Both the position numbers and the translations under genes were made by a program. A DNA stretch of 64,000 bases, taken from Metridium senile. Lineage: Eukaryota; Cnidaria; Anthozoa; Actiniaria; Metridiidae. The stretch lies in assembly GCA_949775045.1 (NCBI GenBank), contig OX459106.1, forward strand, positions 2,220,727 through 2,284,726, in the 5' to 3' direction. Below, in pieces: positions 51,317 to 60,293 of this stretch (position 1 is the first letter of the stretch; each line of letters begins with the position of its first letter). The notes beneath the pieces are model-generated. The model was not told the origin of the DNA and ran no database searches. It saw only the letters and a list, made by a program, of their open reading frames with translations.

Positions 51317-52595
51317 GGTATTTCGGTACCCAGCCGTTGTACGTAAAATTCACATAATCTCGTGTTTTAGCTTTTATTATTTTCCCATTTGAAAATCATG
51401 GAAACGTTATGCATTCACAAGCCAAGCACATAAACTCTGCAAAAAATCTCCTGAATTTAGACCCGCGTTCACGAGAAATCAAGATTTTTCGTTAAAGTCA
51501 TGATTTTTTCACATTCAAATCCGCGTAGTTTTAGTGTCGATTTTTGGTACTATAATGCATCACATAAATAAGTGTTTTGGGCAAGAATTACGAATTAAAC
51601 TGTGCATAATTAGAACAGACTTGAATAAGCGCTATATAAGCTATATACATTATTATTATTATTATTATTATTATAATTAGCTTTACATCGATTCTAGAGA
51701 TACTAGAGAACCAAAAAATGTTAAAGTTTGTTTCGATAATCTTATAGGGAACTAGTTACCACTCCTGCACGGACAAAAAACAGTTTCACGAAATATAAAT
51801 TTTAAAGGGTTTTCGTGCTATAACTCGGAAAAGAGCGCGGTGTCACCCCATTTTTTTTTTTAGTTGGATTTCCCTTATCAGAACTTTTCATTCCGTGAAA
51901 TAAAAATGATATGGTTTTCGAGCGCAAAAAGTAGTATTTTTCACATTTTGAGTTTATTTTTGCATCAAAATTCTCGACAGTCACGTACTTTTCGCAGTAG
52001 TTTTTTCCCGGGGGGGGGGGGGGGTACTCCCTTTGTCCAAGTGGTAGGGGTGATTGGCTGAGATTTTGAAAATGACCCCTAAAAGGTACGCTCAGATACA
52101 CATAAAGCAGAGTACAAACGACCCTTACAACTGATTTTTGAGCCAAATCTCTAAATGGACCCTAAAAGGTACGCACTGGAAATATTTTAACCCTAAAAGG
52201 TACGCCGATCACCCCTACCACTTGGATTAAGGGAGAACACCCCCCCCCCCCCCCCCCCCCCCGGGAGTTTTTTGCCAAAAGGATTTTCTTGAGTAAAATA
52301 TGCATGTTTGTTAGGAAAGTGCCTTTCTTTTGCAAATGCTTGTTAAAATTTTTGTTATCGGGAAAAATAGAATAAAATTGAATAAATAGCGTTTTATGTT
52401 TCAAATTCCTTCAATTTTTCTCACAAAAAATGACCAAATTAAAATGGGCCCCAGACTATTGCCCTTATCTCCCAAACGAGTACGGTGACCAATTATTTTT
52501 ATTTTAGTTTTGAACTTTACTTAGTTTGCTCTTTTTAAATTAAATGAGAAGTTTCAAAAAGACCTAACAAAGGAATCCATGATACCCGAACAACC
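51317..52595. mobile_element. TTAA-bounded 1.28-kb non-autonomous element at the array edge
   Basis: TTAA at 51313-51316 and 52596-52599, with similar inverse ends (GGTATTTCGGTACC and GGTTGTTCGGGTATC read inward), bound a non-coding element that replaces the expected unit sequence after 51312. The sequence beyond 52599 is not the continuation of the unit, so either the array ended here or a deletion followed insertion. A second foldback is nested inside at 52001-52272. Confidence 0.5.
52001..52272. repeat. Foldback with G-run/C-run arms and CCCTAAAAGGTACGC repeats
   Basis: The left arm (52001-52055) holds TTTTTTCCCGG, a G run, TACTCCCTTTGTCC and AAGTGGTAGGGGTGAT; the right arm (52208-52272) is its imperfect inverse ending in a C run. 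CCCTAAAAGGTACGC occurs three times between them (near 52076, 52158 and 52192). Confidence 0.7.
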
Positions 52596-52616
52596 TTAAA
52601 AACTCAGTGAAATGTA

Positions 52617-52803
52617 GGTTATGTTTTCATGATAACCGATCACGAAATAATATGACAATATTATATAATATAAATATAACTAAATAATAAATATATAATA
52701 AATAATAAATAATATTAATAAATAATAGATAATAAATAAAAGAAAAAAGAAGAGTCACCAAACGACTGCTTATTTCGTGATCGGTTATCATGGAAACACA
52801 ACC
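52617..52803. mobile_element. 187-bp MITE with 34-bp inverse ends and 8-bp target duplication
   Basis: GAAATGTA at 52609-52616 and 52804-52811 flank the element. The 34-bp termini, GGTTATGTTTTCATGATAAC and beyond, match inversely with two mismatches. The centre is a TAATAAATA-rich tract. The 8-bp duplication fits a hAT-type non-autonomous element. Confidence 0.85.
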
Positions 52804-52879
52804 GAAATGTATAGAACAATTCCCAAAATGTGTTAATTGTTGGTGAAAAGTGCGCCACGCGCGCTCACTATTAAAGCTA

Positions 52880-53048
52880 GGGATGTAGCATTGAACTGGT
52901 TTACGAGTGTGATTTCAGCCAATGAAATTGCTAGTCAAAAATGATTGATTTTAACTTGTCAAATTCTATCCAATCAGATAGCGACAATAAATCTACAGTG
53001 CATTTGAAGAACGTTCTTGATTGTAAACCGGATGTGAAATGCTACATC
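52880..53048. mobile_element. About 169-bp TA-flanked MITE-like element
   Basis: GGGATGTAGCATTGAACTGG at the left and an imperfect inverse (ending AAATGCTACATC) at the right, both with GGTTTAC/GTAAACC inside, are each next to TA. Confidence 0.55.
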
Positions 53049-53324
53049 TAAAGTTTACAGTTACTACAACACTTTACTACAGAGTGAGTTTAACGGCTTA
53101 GAGAATGAGCCATTGCATGAGACGAAAACTCGTTTGCTTCTAAAGCAGATTAACGCAAATATAGACGTAGCGAGAGTGGTTTTCCCTTGCAATGTTAACG
53201 TAAAAAGGTACAATTCTTGTAGTTATTATACATTAGTATATATACAATTCACAATTTCATCATGCAAAACGCACGCTTTTATTGGTTCGCTATCTCGGGA
53301 GATATATATCTTATTAGTATAAAC

Positions 53325-53403
53325 CTACTAGTGGTCTATCACGTATCCTGCATTCTGATTGGCTACTCTACTAATGGTCTATTGAGTGATAGACCACTAG
53401 TAG
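53325..53403. repeat. Hairpin with perfect 18-bp arms
   Basis: CTACTAGTGGTCTATCAC at 53325-53342 has its exact inverse at 53386-53403, with a partial third copy (TACTAATGGTCTAT) between. Confidence 0.8.
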
Positions 53404-53479
53404 CGAAAAGGGCTGGTTTTGTAAACTTTGAAAACGTTTCTTGTTTCTTCTATTTCTTGTAATAGCTTAGTACTAAATG

Positions 53480-53940
53480 TAATGCTTTTCCTTAAATCGT
53501 AAATTGCAAATACGAGCAAGAAAATGACAAAAAAGCACATAATTTTGATGTTTTGTGAATGAATTTTTACTTGAAGAGCGCGCGCTACTGACGCCATCAC
53601 ACGATTCTTCAGTTTGATTGAGAAAGCCAGATTAAAAAACTTTTCTTGGAATTTTCTTTATTCCTCCGTTGTTCAAATATGTATAGTAGTTTTAGCAGTA
53701 AAAATATGCTATTTTCAGCCGTTAAAACAAAAGTCTTGAGGAAGAAAATGACTAAAACTGTGGAGAATTTCGATGTGTTTTCACTTGCTTGTTTTCACTT
53801 GTTCATTTTCACTTGCCTTCAAGCGTCATTGAGCGCGCGCTCGGTATTTTCACTTTCGATTATCTGTCATTTTTTCAAAATAAAACGATTGAAATGTTAT
53901 TTTTCTTTCAAAATATGGCAAAGCTTGACCTACTAGTTGG
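53480..53940 (-). repeat. Diverged, inverted relative of the 2.34-kb repeat unit
   Basis: The inverse of this stretch aligns with about 4700-5100 of the left array: CCAACTAGTAGGTCAA, TTTTATTTTGA.AAAATGACAG, GCGCGCGCTCAATGACG, TTCTCCAC.GTTTTAGTCAT and ATTTTCTTGCTCGTATTTG are shared in the same order, with substitutions and small indels. It shows the repeat family is dispersed and older than the left array. Confidence 0.8.
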
Positions 53941-53951
53941 TTTATACTAAA

Positions 53952-54063
53952 ACAATTAGACCTCTCGCCCTCATGGTCCACGAGTCAATAGCCCACTTGG
54001 CCTCGAAGACTCGGCCTCGTGGGCTATTGACTCGTAGACCATTCGGGCTGCGGGTCTAATTGT
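53952..54063. repeat. Foldback with about 45-bp arms
   Basis: AACAATTAGACC and GAGTCAATAGCCCA on the left are matched in inverse on the right (TGGGCTATTGACTC and GGTCTAATTGTT) around a GGCCTCGAAGACTCGGCC centre. Confidence 0.75.
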
Positions 54064-54065
54064 TA

Positions 54066-54199
54066 ATTAGACAGTTTGATATGTAATATGGCTAGATATT
54101 TTACCAGTGAGACGCTGTATTTTGACGAGCTTCCGGGCGAGTCAAAATGCAAGTTCACGAATGAAATATCCAGCCATATTACACATCAAACTGTTTAAT
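54066..54199. repeat. Foldback with about 38-bp arms
   Basis: TTAGACAGTTTGATATGTAA (54067) and TATGGCTAGATATTT are matched in inverse by AAATATCCAGCCATA and TTACACATCAAACTGTTTAA. It directly abuts the previous foldback. Confidence 0.75.
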
Positions 54200-55023
54200 A
54201 AGTTATTTATTATCCGATCAAAAGGTTTTTGTTCTATTATAAAGCAAAATATTGTTTTACTTGAGGGCTAGATAGAAGAGCAAATATATCGCTGGATATT
54301 TTTACTCGATCCAGTCCTACTCCTGCGATATTTTTACTCGTCTATGACCAGTTGATAATATAATAGACCATGTCTACCGCTGAAGCTCGTGCGTCTTGTC
54401 ACGCTTTGTAATATTACGCAATAATTTTTTAATTTATACAATAATTTTTGTTTAATTTTTTTATTTTTTGTTCAGTAGTAGTAAATGGCCGATTCGAGGA
54501 CAAAATGACTTTTTCCACCTTACGCATACCAAACACCATACGTAAGCACCTCTAAACATCACAAACATGCCATTCTATCGAAGGTACTTTTTTCAAAAAA
54601 GGGGGCGGCAAAAATGGGAGGAGCCTATTTCATGAAAAAATTATTAAAGAAATTTCTGGGAATTACCTGTCAATCAAATTCTGGGAATACCACGTCATCA
54701 AATTATGGTATTATTGCGTGACCAAATATTGCGTGACAACAAAGGTCAAGGTCAAAAGGTCAAAAGGTCAAACAAATCACATGATCAACATTCCTGAAAT
54801 TCCTGAGATGGGCGTGGTCATTATTGAAATTATTCTGAGATTTTACTCTTAGGAATTTACTGTCAATCAAATTCTTGGAATCTCAGGAATGTCAGGAATT
54901 CTAATTATGATTTTATTTTTTGGAACTATAATGTGGTTATTAATGAAGGTGCGTTTATTCTGTGGTATCATGCAAAATGCGTTTATTCTTTAAAATTTAA
55001 ATTTAAATAATATATATAAGAAA
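54200..55023. other. Non-coding flank left of the viral block
   Basis: No ORF seen. It contains a run of AAGGTCAAAAGGTC repeats (54741-54772), two copies of TGTCAATCAAATTCTKGGAAT (near 54669 and 54850) and two of GCGTTTATTCT (54951 and 54979). The left end of the viral insertion should lie here, but I found no convincing terminal inverted repeat or target duplication. Confidence 0.5.
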
Positions 55024-55899
55024 ATGTCTTCAAACCGATATAAAGAGAAAATACATAATAATAGTATAACTGAAAAAATGTCTTCAAACCGATATAAAGA
55101 GAAAATACAATTTAAAAAGTTTGATACAACAATTCTTCCAGAGGAATTAAAAATATCAACTATGACACTAACCGGGAAATTTGATACAGGTTTCAATTTG
55201 GAAAACATTGCTAAGTACCTAAAACTTTGTAAAAATGGGATTGTTGGAGTTAAACATACTGTTATTAATAGAACTATTATTAAACCAAAAAAGAATATTA
55301 AAACTAAGAAAAACAAGATAAGTAATAAAGGCCAAGTTTCATTCTTTAACCAAGCCAGTGTTATAGTGCAGGTATCAGAAGATAAAAATATTAATATTAA
55401 ACTTTTTAGGAATGGAGCGATTCAAATGACTGGTTGTCGTCAAATTAAGGATTGTTACAAAGCTATTAATATTTTATGCCGAGAGTTACTAAAGGTAAGA
55501 GCTGTTTATAATCCAAAAACAAAAAAAATAACAGATATGTCATTTATAAGCAATGCAAGTAAATTAACTGTTGATCAAATATATAATTTTAATATTGTAA
55601 TGATTAATAGTAATTTTAATCTTAATTTTTTAGTGGATAGAAATCAACTATACCAGGTTTTATTAGATGAAAATGCCAACTGTTTTTATGATCCAGCTAT
55701 ACATGCATCAGTAGATATTAAATATAATTACAAGGGTAAAAAGGATATATCAATTTTTGTTTTTGAACGTGGTTGTGTTATGATTACAGGTGCTAATAAC
55801 TGTAAACAAATTCGTGTAGCTTATAATTACATTATTGATATTATATATAATAACTATAGTAAAATTAAGAATGTTGACCTTCAGATATTTTTATCATGA
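55024..55899 (+). CDS. TATA-binding-protein-like viral transcription factor
   Basis: 291 codons, the only plus-strand gene of the block, convergent with its neighbour (51 bp apart). Two related halves are visible, as in TBP. The first half has STMTLTGKFDTGFNL and then FFNQASVIVQV with KLFRNGAIQMTGCR; the second repeats the pattern with ISIFVFERGCVMITGANN. The G-x-(I/V)-x-(M/I)-TG signature of TBP strands is present twice (about 130-140 and 250-260). Such TBP-like proteins are known in large DNA viruses and would bind promoter DNA. The N-terminus contains a duplicated segment with a second in-frame ATG at 55078, so the start could be at either place. A very AT-rich leader precedes it. Confidence 0.7.
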   Translation: MSSNRYKEKIHNNSITEKMSSNRYKEKIQFKKFDTTILPEELKISTMTLTGKFDTGFNLENIAKYLKLCKNGIVGVKHTVINRTIIKPKKNIKTKKNKISNKGQVSFFNQASVIVQVSEDKNINIKLFRNGAIQMTGCRQIKDCYKAINILCRELLKVRAVYNPKTKKITDMSFISNASKLTVDQIYNFNIVMINSNFNLNFLVDRNQLYQVLLDENANCFYDPAIHASVDIKYNYKGKKDISIFVFERGCVMITGANNCKQIRVAYNYIIDIIYNNYSKIKNVDLQIFLS

Positions 55900-55950
55900 G
55901 TCATCATATGTTTTTATTATGACGTCACGGCACTGCTGTGGCAGTTGTAT

Positions 55951-57462
55951 CTAGCGGAACATATACCAAACAATACCCGCGACACCAACCGTAACGACTG
56001 CTAGATTAGTATCATGTCGATTAGATGTTGGTGAAGGTTTTACACTTGGTTTAGTAAAGGAGTTTGTAATATCTTTTTTATTATTGATTTCTTTTTTAGG
56101 CTTATCTTCTGTTTTATGTGGTAGGTTAACTTTTGAATCGCCCATATTATGTTTTGAACCAGTAGATTTAGTTTCATTATTAATATTATTGACACCAAAT
56201 TTCATATCAACCGTTGCTCTTTGTAGCTTATTGTTATAACCAATAGTTGATTCAGTATTTATAATTAACATAGACGGTAACAACCAACAACCAGGGGATA
56301 TTGCTAAGTCAAGCTTGACTTTAGCATTTTGTATGGCAAACTGATATCTCTGTATGCTTTTCGAAATATCATTCTCAATTACTGAACTTTCAAACAGCTT
56401 TAGAAATACTTCCTGCGTTTCTGTATTAGCCCCTAAATCACCAATAATACTGCTCCTTGTGTTTACCTGACTACCAAGAATGCAATAAACATATGCTTCT
56501 ATGCTTTGATTTAATCGTGACAATCCAACTTTTGTTAGACCTTTCGAATCGTTTAGAAGGAAAAATCGATATGGATTCTTTTCTATTGGGGAAATATGAT
56601 GTAATTCCTTATCACCCCAAGAACCGCTTTCATCTTTGAAATGGAAAAAACCATTAGGCCACACACCAGCACCATTTTGATCATAATTATCTTTAGTTGT
56701 TAGTATTGTGCCAAGTATATCTTTATAGACAACCCCTAACCCATGATTATCACCATACGTATATCTAAAATCTGTGTTTTTTGATATATTAAACTCGCTA
56801 CACAATTTATCATATTGATTTTTATTATACTTATTATTAATATTACTAAAATTTTGATCTCCCGGTAATCCCACGCTTAATTGTGATAATACCCTTCTAC
56901 ACGTAAATATTATATGAAACTTTAGTAATGATTTTATCATAGGATTATTATATTTTGTAAGCATATCATATCCAACACCACAACCACTTGTTGAACACCA
57001 AATAGCAAATGATAATTGTTGTGGATAATAGTTCATATCAGGTTCAGATAACCATGTTTTTGCTTCTTTAGAATTTACATGATTGATAACAAGATCTGTG
57101 AATATGTTACGCGGTTTTGCCGTAAACTTTTTATCAGAGTTAACATAAATATCAATTTCAGTCGGGTCAAAACTTGGTGGTGTTTTATCAAAGGAGGTTC
57201 CAATAATAGAATAAAATACCTTTGCAATTATAAACGAATTGGGAAAATTAGATTTAGATCCAAGATAATCACGTATATCTTCAGGTTCATAGGTGTGGTG
57301 ATTAATTGTTGGAAACTCATAAAATTTTTTTACCAAATTACCATTTTCATCAAAAGGATCATACTCATCTCCATTGAAAATAAATCGAACTTTACCATTT
57401 ACATTGGTAAAACGATTGGTGTTATAGTTTGGATACTTTTGTTCGAAATCTATAAATTTCAT
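55951..57462 (-). CDS. Conserved viral-element protein with C-terminal membrane anchor, 503 aa
   Basis: ATG at 57462 with a TATA-like box at 57489-57496. The first 420 residues form a soluble domain with no motif I can name; notable segments are EIDIYVNSD, NYYPQQLSFAIWCSTSGCG and GLSRLNQSIEAYVYCILG. A low-complexity Lys/Ser/Asn/Pro linker (about 425-485) leads to one C-terminal hydrophobic segment, AVVTVGVAGIVWYMF. A large outer or inner domain held by a tail anchor would suit a virion or assembly-membrane protein. I recall similar uncharacterised proteins among cnidarian genome predictions. Function unknown. Confidence 0.85.
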   Translation of the reverse strand: MKFIDFEQKYPNYNTNRFTNVNGKVRFIFNGDEYDPFDENGNLVKKFYEFPTINHHTYEPEDIRDYLGSKSNFPNSFIIAKVFYSIIGTSFDKTPPSFDPTEIDIYVNSDKKFTAKPRNIFTDLVINHVNSKEAKTWLSEPDMNYYPQQLSFAIWCSTSGCGVGYDMLTKYNNPMIKSLLKFHIIFTCRRVLSQLSVGLPGDQNFSNINNKYNKNQYDKLCSEFNISKNTDFRYTYGDNHGLGVVYKDILGTILTTKDNYDQNGAGVWPNGFFHFKDESGSWGDKELHHISPIEKNPYRFFLLNDSKGLTKVGLSRLNQSIEAYVYCILGSQVNTRSSIIGDLGANTETQEVFLKLFESSVIENDISKSIQRYQFAIQNAKVKLDLAISPGCWLLPSMLIINTESTIGYNNKLQRATVDMKFGVNNINNETKSTGSKHNMGDSKVNLPHKTEDKPKKEINNKKDITNSFTKPSVKPSPTSNRHDTNLAVVTVGVAGIVWYMFR

Positions 57463-57488
57463 CTTATATATTTATAAGATGAGATTCC

Positions 57489-57496
57489 CTTTTATA
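57489..57496 (-). promoter_or_regulatory. TATA-like box (TATAAAAG)
   Basis: 34 nt upstream of the 503-aa gene's ATG, within AACGTATAAAAGGG. Confidence 0.55.
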
Positions 57497-57513
57497 CGTT
57501 TATAAGATTAGCG

Positions 57514-57594
57514 TTAATATTTATTTTTGTCATATCGTAATTTATACGTAAATCCACCCATAGGAGTTGTTTCAAACGAAATACTTACTTCTTT
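57514..57594 (-). other. Possible out-of-frame C-terminal tail of the 205-aa gene
   Basis: A second frame, open from about 57690 through the stop at 57585 to a TAA at 57514, encodes a protein-like tail (positions 57517-57594, including TTPMGGFTYKLRYD). It may reflect a frameshift near the AATCAAAAGAAG run, or nothing. Confidence 0.3.
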
Positions 57595-58202
57595 TGATTT
57601 ATGAGCTGATCCACAATTTCCTTTCTCATCTCCACTCTCATCTCCTCTCTTATTTTTTTTATATCGAGGTCTGGACCCTTTTTTAAAAACTCATTATTCC
57701 GTACAGATCTAATATCACTCTTCAACGTTTGATACTTTTGTAGCTCACCCATAATTAGTTCAAATTCTCTTTCATCAATCTTGTTATCAGACAAGGCTTT
57801 TGACACCAGGTCATATATACTATTTTGTTTTGCTTTTGCGAGCTGAATAGTATTTTCATGTTTTGCTACCTTCTTAGTAAGTTTTTTCGTTATAATTGTA
57901 CAACTAGATGCTACTAAACCGAGGATACCACCAACCCCTGCTAAAGGGACGCCTATGACAGCTCCAGCACCTGTTAAGCTTGTAGTTACACCAGAACCAG
58001 TAAAAAGTACAGAAAAGATTCCACTTACGACTGCTGTTTTATGAAAGATTCCACGTGTCTTAGCATATTTTTTCCTAACGTTTTCATAATGTTTGACTTC
58101 AGCTTCTAGTTTAGACATAACCTCATTTACCTTGCGTAATCTGAAGTTTTCACCATCACTATAATTTGGCAGCTCAGGATACAATACGTCATGATTTTCC
58201 AT
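57585..58202 (-). CDS. Small hydrophobic/coiled-coil viral-element protein, 205 aa
   Basis: Charged helical N-terminus (about 22-50), then a Gly/Ala/Val-rich hydrophobic stretch (about 53-105, with TGSGVTTSLTGAGAVIGVPL and GVGGILGLVASS) long enough for two membrane passes, then a charged helical C-terminus with EMRVEMRKEI. This architecture, helix-hydrophobic hairpin-helix, resembles membrane-active or membrane-bound virion proteins, but I cannot name the family. TTTAAAAA at 58225-58232 sits where neighbours have TATA boxes. A possible extra tail in another frame follows the stop. Confidence 0.8.
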   Translation of the reverse strand: MENHDVLYPELPNYSDGENFRLRKVNEVMSKLEAEVKHYENVRKKYAKTRGIFHKTAVVSGIFSVLFTGSGVTTSLTGAGAVIGVPLAGVGGILGLVASSCTIITKKLTKKVAKHENTIQLAKAKQNSIYDLVSKALSDNKIDEREFELIMGELQKYQTLKSDIRSVRNNEFLKKGPDLDIKKIREEMRVEMRKEIVDQLINQKK

Positions 58203-58223
58203 TATACTATACCAAACAATTTT

Positions 58224-58238
58224 ATTTTTAAACGATTT
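58224..58238 (-). promoter_or_regulatory. TATA-like box (AAATCGTTTAAAAAT)
   Basis: The TTTAAAAA core starts 30 nt upstream of the 205-aa gene's ATG; the AAATCG prefix matches that at 60255 and 61454. Confidence 0.45.
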
Positions 58239-58860
58239 CTATTACCATTTTCATTGGATATACCCCAGAAAGAATAATATTATTATTATAATCAGCTACC
58301 CATAACCGAATACTACTGATATAATCATCGTTTTTTATTTGTGTATACAAACTATTAAGAGGTTTATAAGCTATTTTCTCCCCAACCTCGTCCACATTAA
58401 CATATGCCAATATTTGTGAATAATTATTTTTGAATAAAACTTGTGTAGAATCAACCAGATTACAATGTATGTATACTGATTCAAGAGTTTTACCAATATT
58501 TATAACATTTTTAGAATCTTTTTTAAGACTTGTTTCAAGTTTTAATAATTTTGCTAAACTATCATTTAATTTAATATTTACCTTTGGGGTAAGAATGGAT
58601 TTGCTTATGGAAACTGGTTTCTCACCAAGAAAAATAGCATTATCAACCACACTTTTAAAAGAGCTTGTTGTATAATTTCCCTTTGGAATACGAAGTAAAA
58701 CATTACCTTCTCCATCTGAAATCGTCCCTTCTTTTTCAAGGTTGTATAATTGATTAACAAAATTACAATAAATTAATGACATTTTTGTACTATTTGTTAT
58801 AGGATTTTTCAACCAAATCGTTTCATCAGCTTTTGTTTTTTCAATATACAAGATTACCAT
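58228..58860 (-). CDS. Candidate minor capsid (penton-like) protein, 210 aa
   Basis: No membrane segment; predicted mostly beta. The C-terminal half carries a run of strand-like segments (VYIHCNLVDSTQVLF, SQILAYVNVD, ISSIRLWVADYNNNIILSG, YPMKMVIEIV). This end resembles what I remember of the C-terminus of Polinton-type minor capsid proteins, a single jelly roll at the vertices. The assignment rests on this pattern and on its place beside ATPase and capsid genes. An alternative is another structural or spike protein. TATA box at 58883-58890, inside the 3' end of the upstream gene. Confidence 0.5.
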   Translation of the reverse strand: MVILYIEKTKADETIWLKNPITNSTKMSLIYCNFVNQLYNLEKEGTISDGEGNVLLRIPKGNYTTSSFKSVVDNAIFLGEKPVSISKSILTPKVNIKLNDSLAKLLKLETSLKKDSKNVINIGKTLESVYIHCNLVDSTQVLFKNNYSQILAYVNVDEVGEKIAYKPLNSLYTQIKNDDYISSIRLWVADYNNNIILSGVYPMKMVIEIV

Positions 58861-58872
58861 TATAATATATAA

Positions 58873-60225
58873 TCATTTTTTGTTTTTATACCTCTCCACC
58901 ATATACAAAACAATACCAACAATAAGAAGCCATACATTTTTAGCAAGGAAACCTACAACTTCACCTGCAGTTCTGAAAATAAAAGATGCTATAGCACCAA
59001 CCATACCTGGTAATATTTCACCTAATTTTTTCCCAAGTGTTTTCAAACCGTTACCGACACCCTTAGCAACAGATGTAAGACCTGATTTTAGATTAGATAT
59101 GATTACTCCTATAATAGTACCAACTGCTAGAGCAATACCTGTTACTGTTAGACCGTACTTTTTTAAAATAAGTTTTACACGTTCTTTCAAAGGTAGTTTT
59201 TCCTCTATTAGTTCGTTTTTATTTTCTAGTTCATGTATTTTTTCTTCTAAACTCTTTCTTTTAGAGATTAACGCTTCTCTTTCATCAATTAGCTGATTAT
59301 TTTTTTCTAAAAGATTATCTCTTTGTAATTTAATAACATCTTTTTCCCTTTGCGAACCAGTATATAATTCAAATTCTGATTCTAAATCATCAATTTCATC
59401 TTTATTAGAATTTATGCTCTCTGTTTCTGATTCTATTTTTTCATTAATAACTTCTACTCCTGGGTATAATGTGGTTAATTTTTTATCAGTTTCATCCATA
59501 ATGGTTATAGCTGACTTACCTAGAGCTGTTTTTATTTTATTAGTTTGTCTTCCAATAAGACCTACAGTCTCTTCACCTATTTTTGTTTGTATTTTATACC
59601 ATTTACCTTTATCATTATCATAAACTTCAATAATACTGGATTCATCTTCTCTAATATCAAATCCATTTTCTCTACTAATCGTGTTTTCTGGGTAATATAT
59701 ATCGAGATTGGCTTTAGCATTATTATACATATCAATATGATCCTGAGACCAACCTATATTATTAGTAATTGTTTTTGGAGCTTCACTTAAATCATCGAGA
59801 TAGTATTCCTTTGATCCGAGTTTATTGATTCTAAGTAATACATTACCATCCTTATCAATATTATATATAAATTTAGAATTATTTTCATTCCATTCAGGAT
59901 ATTTTTCTTTTATAATATTTTTTGCTTCTTCTACTCTATGTTTTTTTTCTACTTCTTGTACTCTATGTTCGGATAAATCTCCCATTTCTATTTCCTCTCT
60001 TATACTTTTATTCCAATCTTCATTACTTTCATTAGCATTTTCAAATAATCTATACCCACGTTCTCTTGTTATACCTCTTTTATTAAACCTTTCTTTAGTT
60101 CTTTCCCACCATGTTTGCTCTGTTTCTTTTTGCTTTGGTATTAGTTCGGCTAAATCATCATCAGTAATTGGTTCATTAATATCAACAGAACCTTCATCTA
60201 TTGGATTAAAATCTTCACCTTCCAT
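58873..60225 (-). CDS. Coiled-coil protein with C-terminal membrane domain, 450 aa
   Basis: Acidic N-terminus (1-30), a mixed region with a WWERTKERFNKRGITRERGY segment, a long coiled coil rich in Glu/Lys/Leu (about 265-343), then a membrane region from 344: a first hydrophobic span at about 361-379, an amphipathic Gly/Lys stretch (SVAKGVGNGLKTLGKKLGEI), a second near 407-420 and a third near 430-443, ending in a basic tail. The coiled coil plus multi-pass end suggests a membrane-remodelling or entry/assembly protein, but there is no recognised domain. I recall close unnamed relatives in cnidarian predictions. TATA-like box at 60256-60263 within AAATCGTATAAAAA. Confidence 0.85.
   Translation of the reverse strand: MEGEDFNPIDEGSVDINEPITDDDLAELIPKQKETEQTWWERTKERFNKRGITRERGYRLFENANESNEDWNKSIREEIEMGDLSEHRVQEVEKKHRVEEAKNIIKEKYPEWNENNSKFIYNIDKDGNVLLRINKLGSKEYYLDDLSEAPKTITNNIGWSQDHIDMYNNAKANLDIYYPENTISRENGFDIREDESSIIEVYDNDKGKWYKIQTKIGEETVGLIGRQTNKIKTALGKSAITIMDETDKKLTTLYPGVEVINEKIESETESINSNKDEIDDLESEFELYTGSQREKDVIKLQRDNLLEKNNQLIDEREALISKRKSLEEKIHELENKNELIEEKLPLKERVKLILKKYGLTVTGIALAVGTIIGVIISNLKSGLTSVAKGVGNGLKTLGKKLGEILPGMVGAIASFIFRTAGEVVGFLAKNVWLLIVGIVLYMVERYKNKK
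58883..58890 (-). promoter_or_regulatory. TATA-like box (TATAAAAA)
   Basis: 30 nt upstream of the 210-aa gene; it lies within the last codons of the 450-aa gene. Confidence 0.55.
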
Positions 60226-60255
60226 TTAGTTTATAATTTATATATACTAAATAGT

Positions 60256-60270
60256 TTTTTATACGATTTT
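60256..60270 (-). promoter_or_regulatory. TATA-like box (AAAATCGTATAAAAA)
   Basis: 38 nt upstream of the 450-aa gene's ATG. Confidence 0.55.
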
Positions 60271-60293
60271 ATATTTAGAATTTAAATAGTTTC

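Noticed and set aside
53113..53936. Short ORFs in the 53-54 kb region as genes
   Set aside because: They lie in transposon-like palindromes and in the inverted copy of the 2.34-kb repeat, with no domain or splice support.
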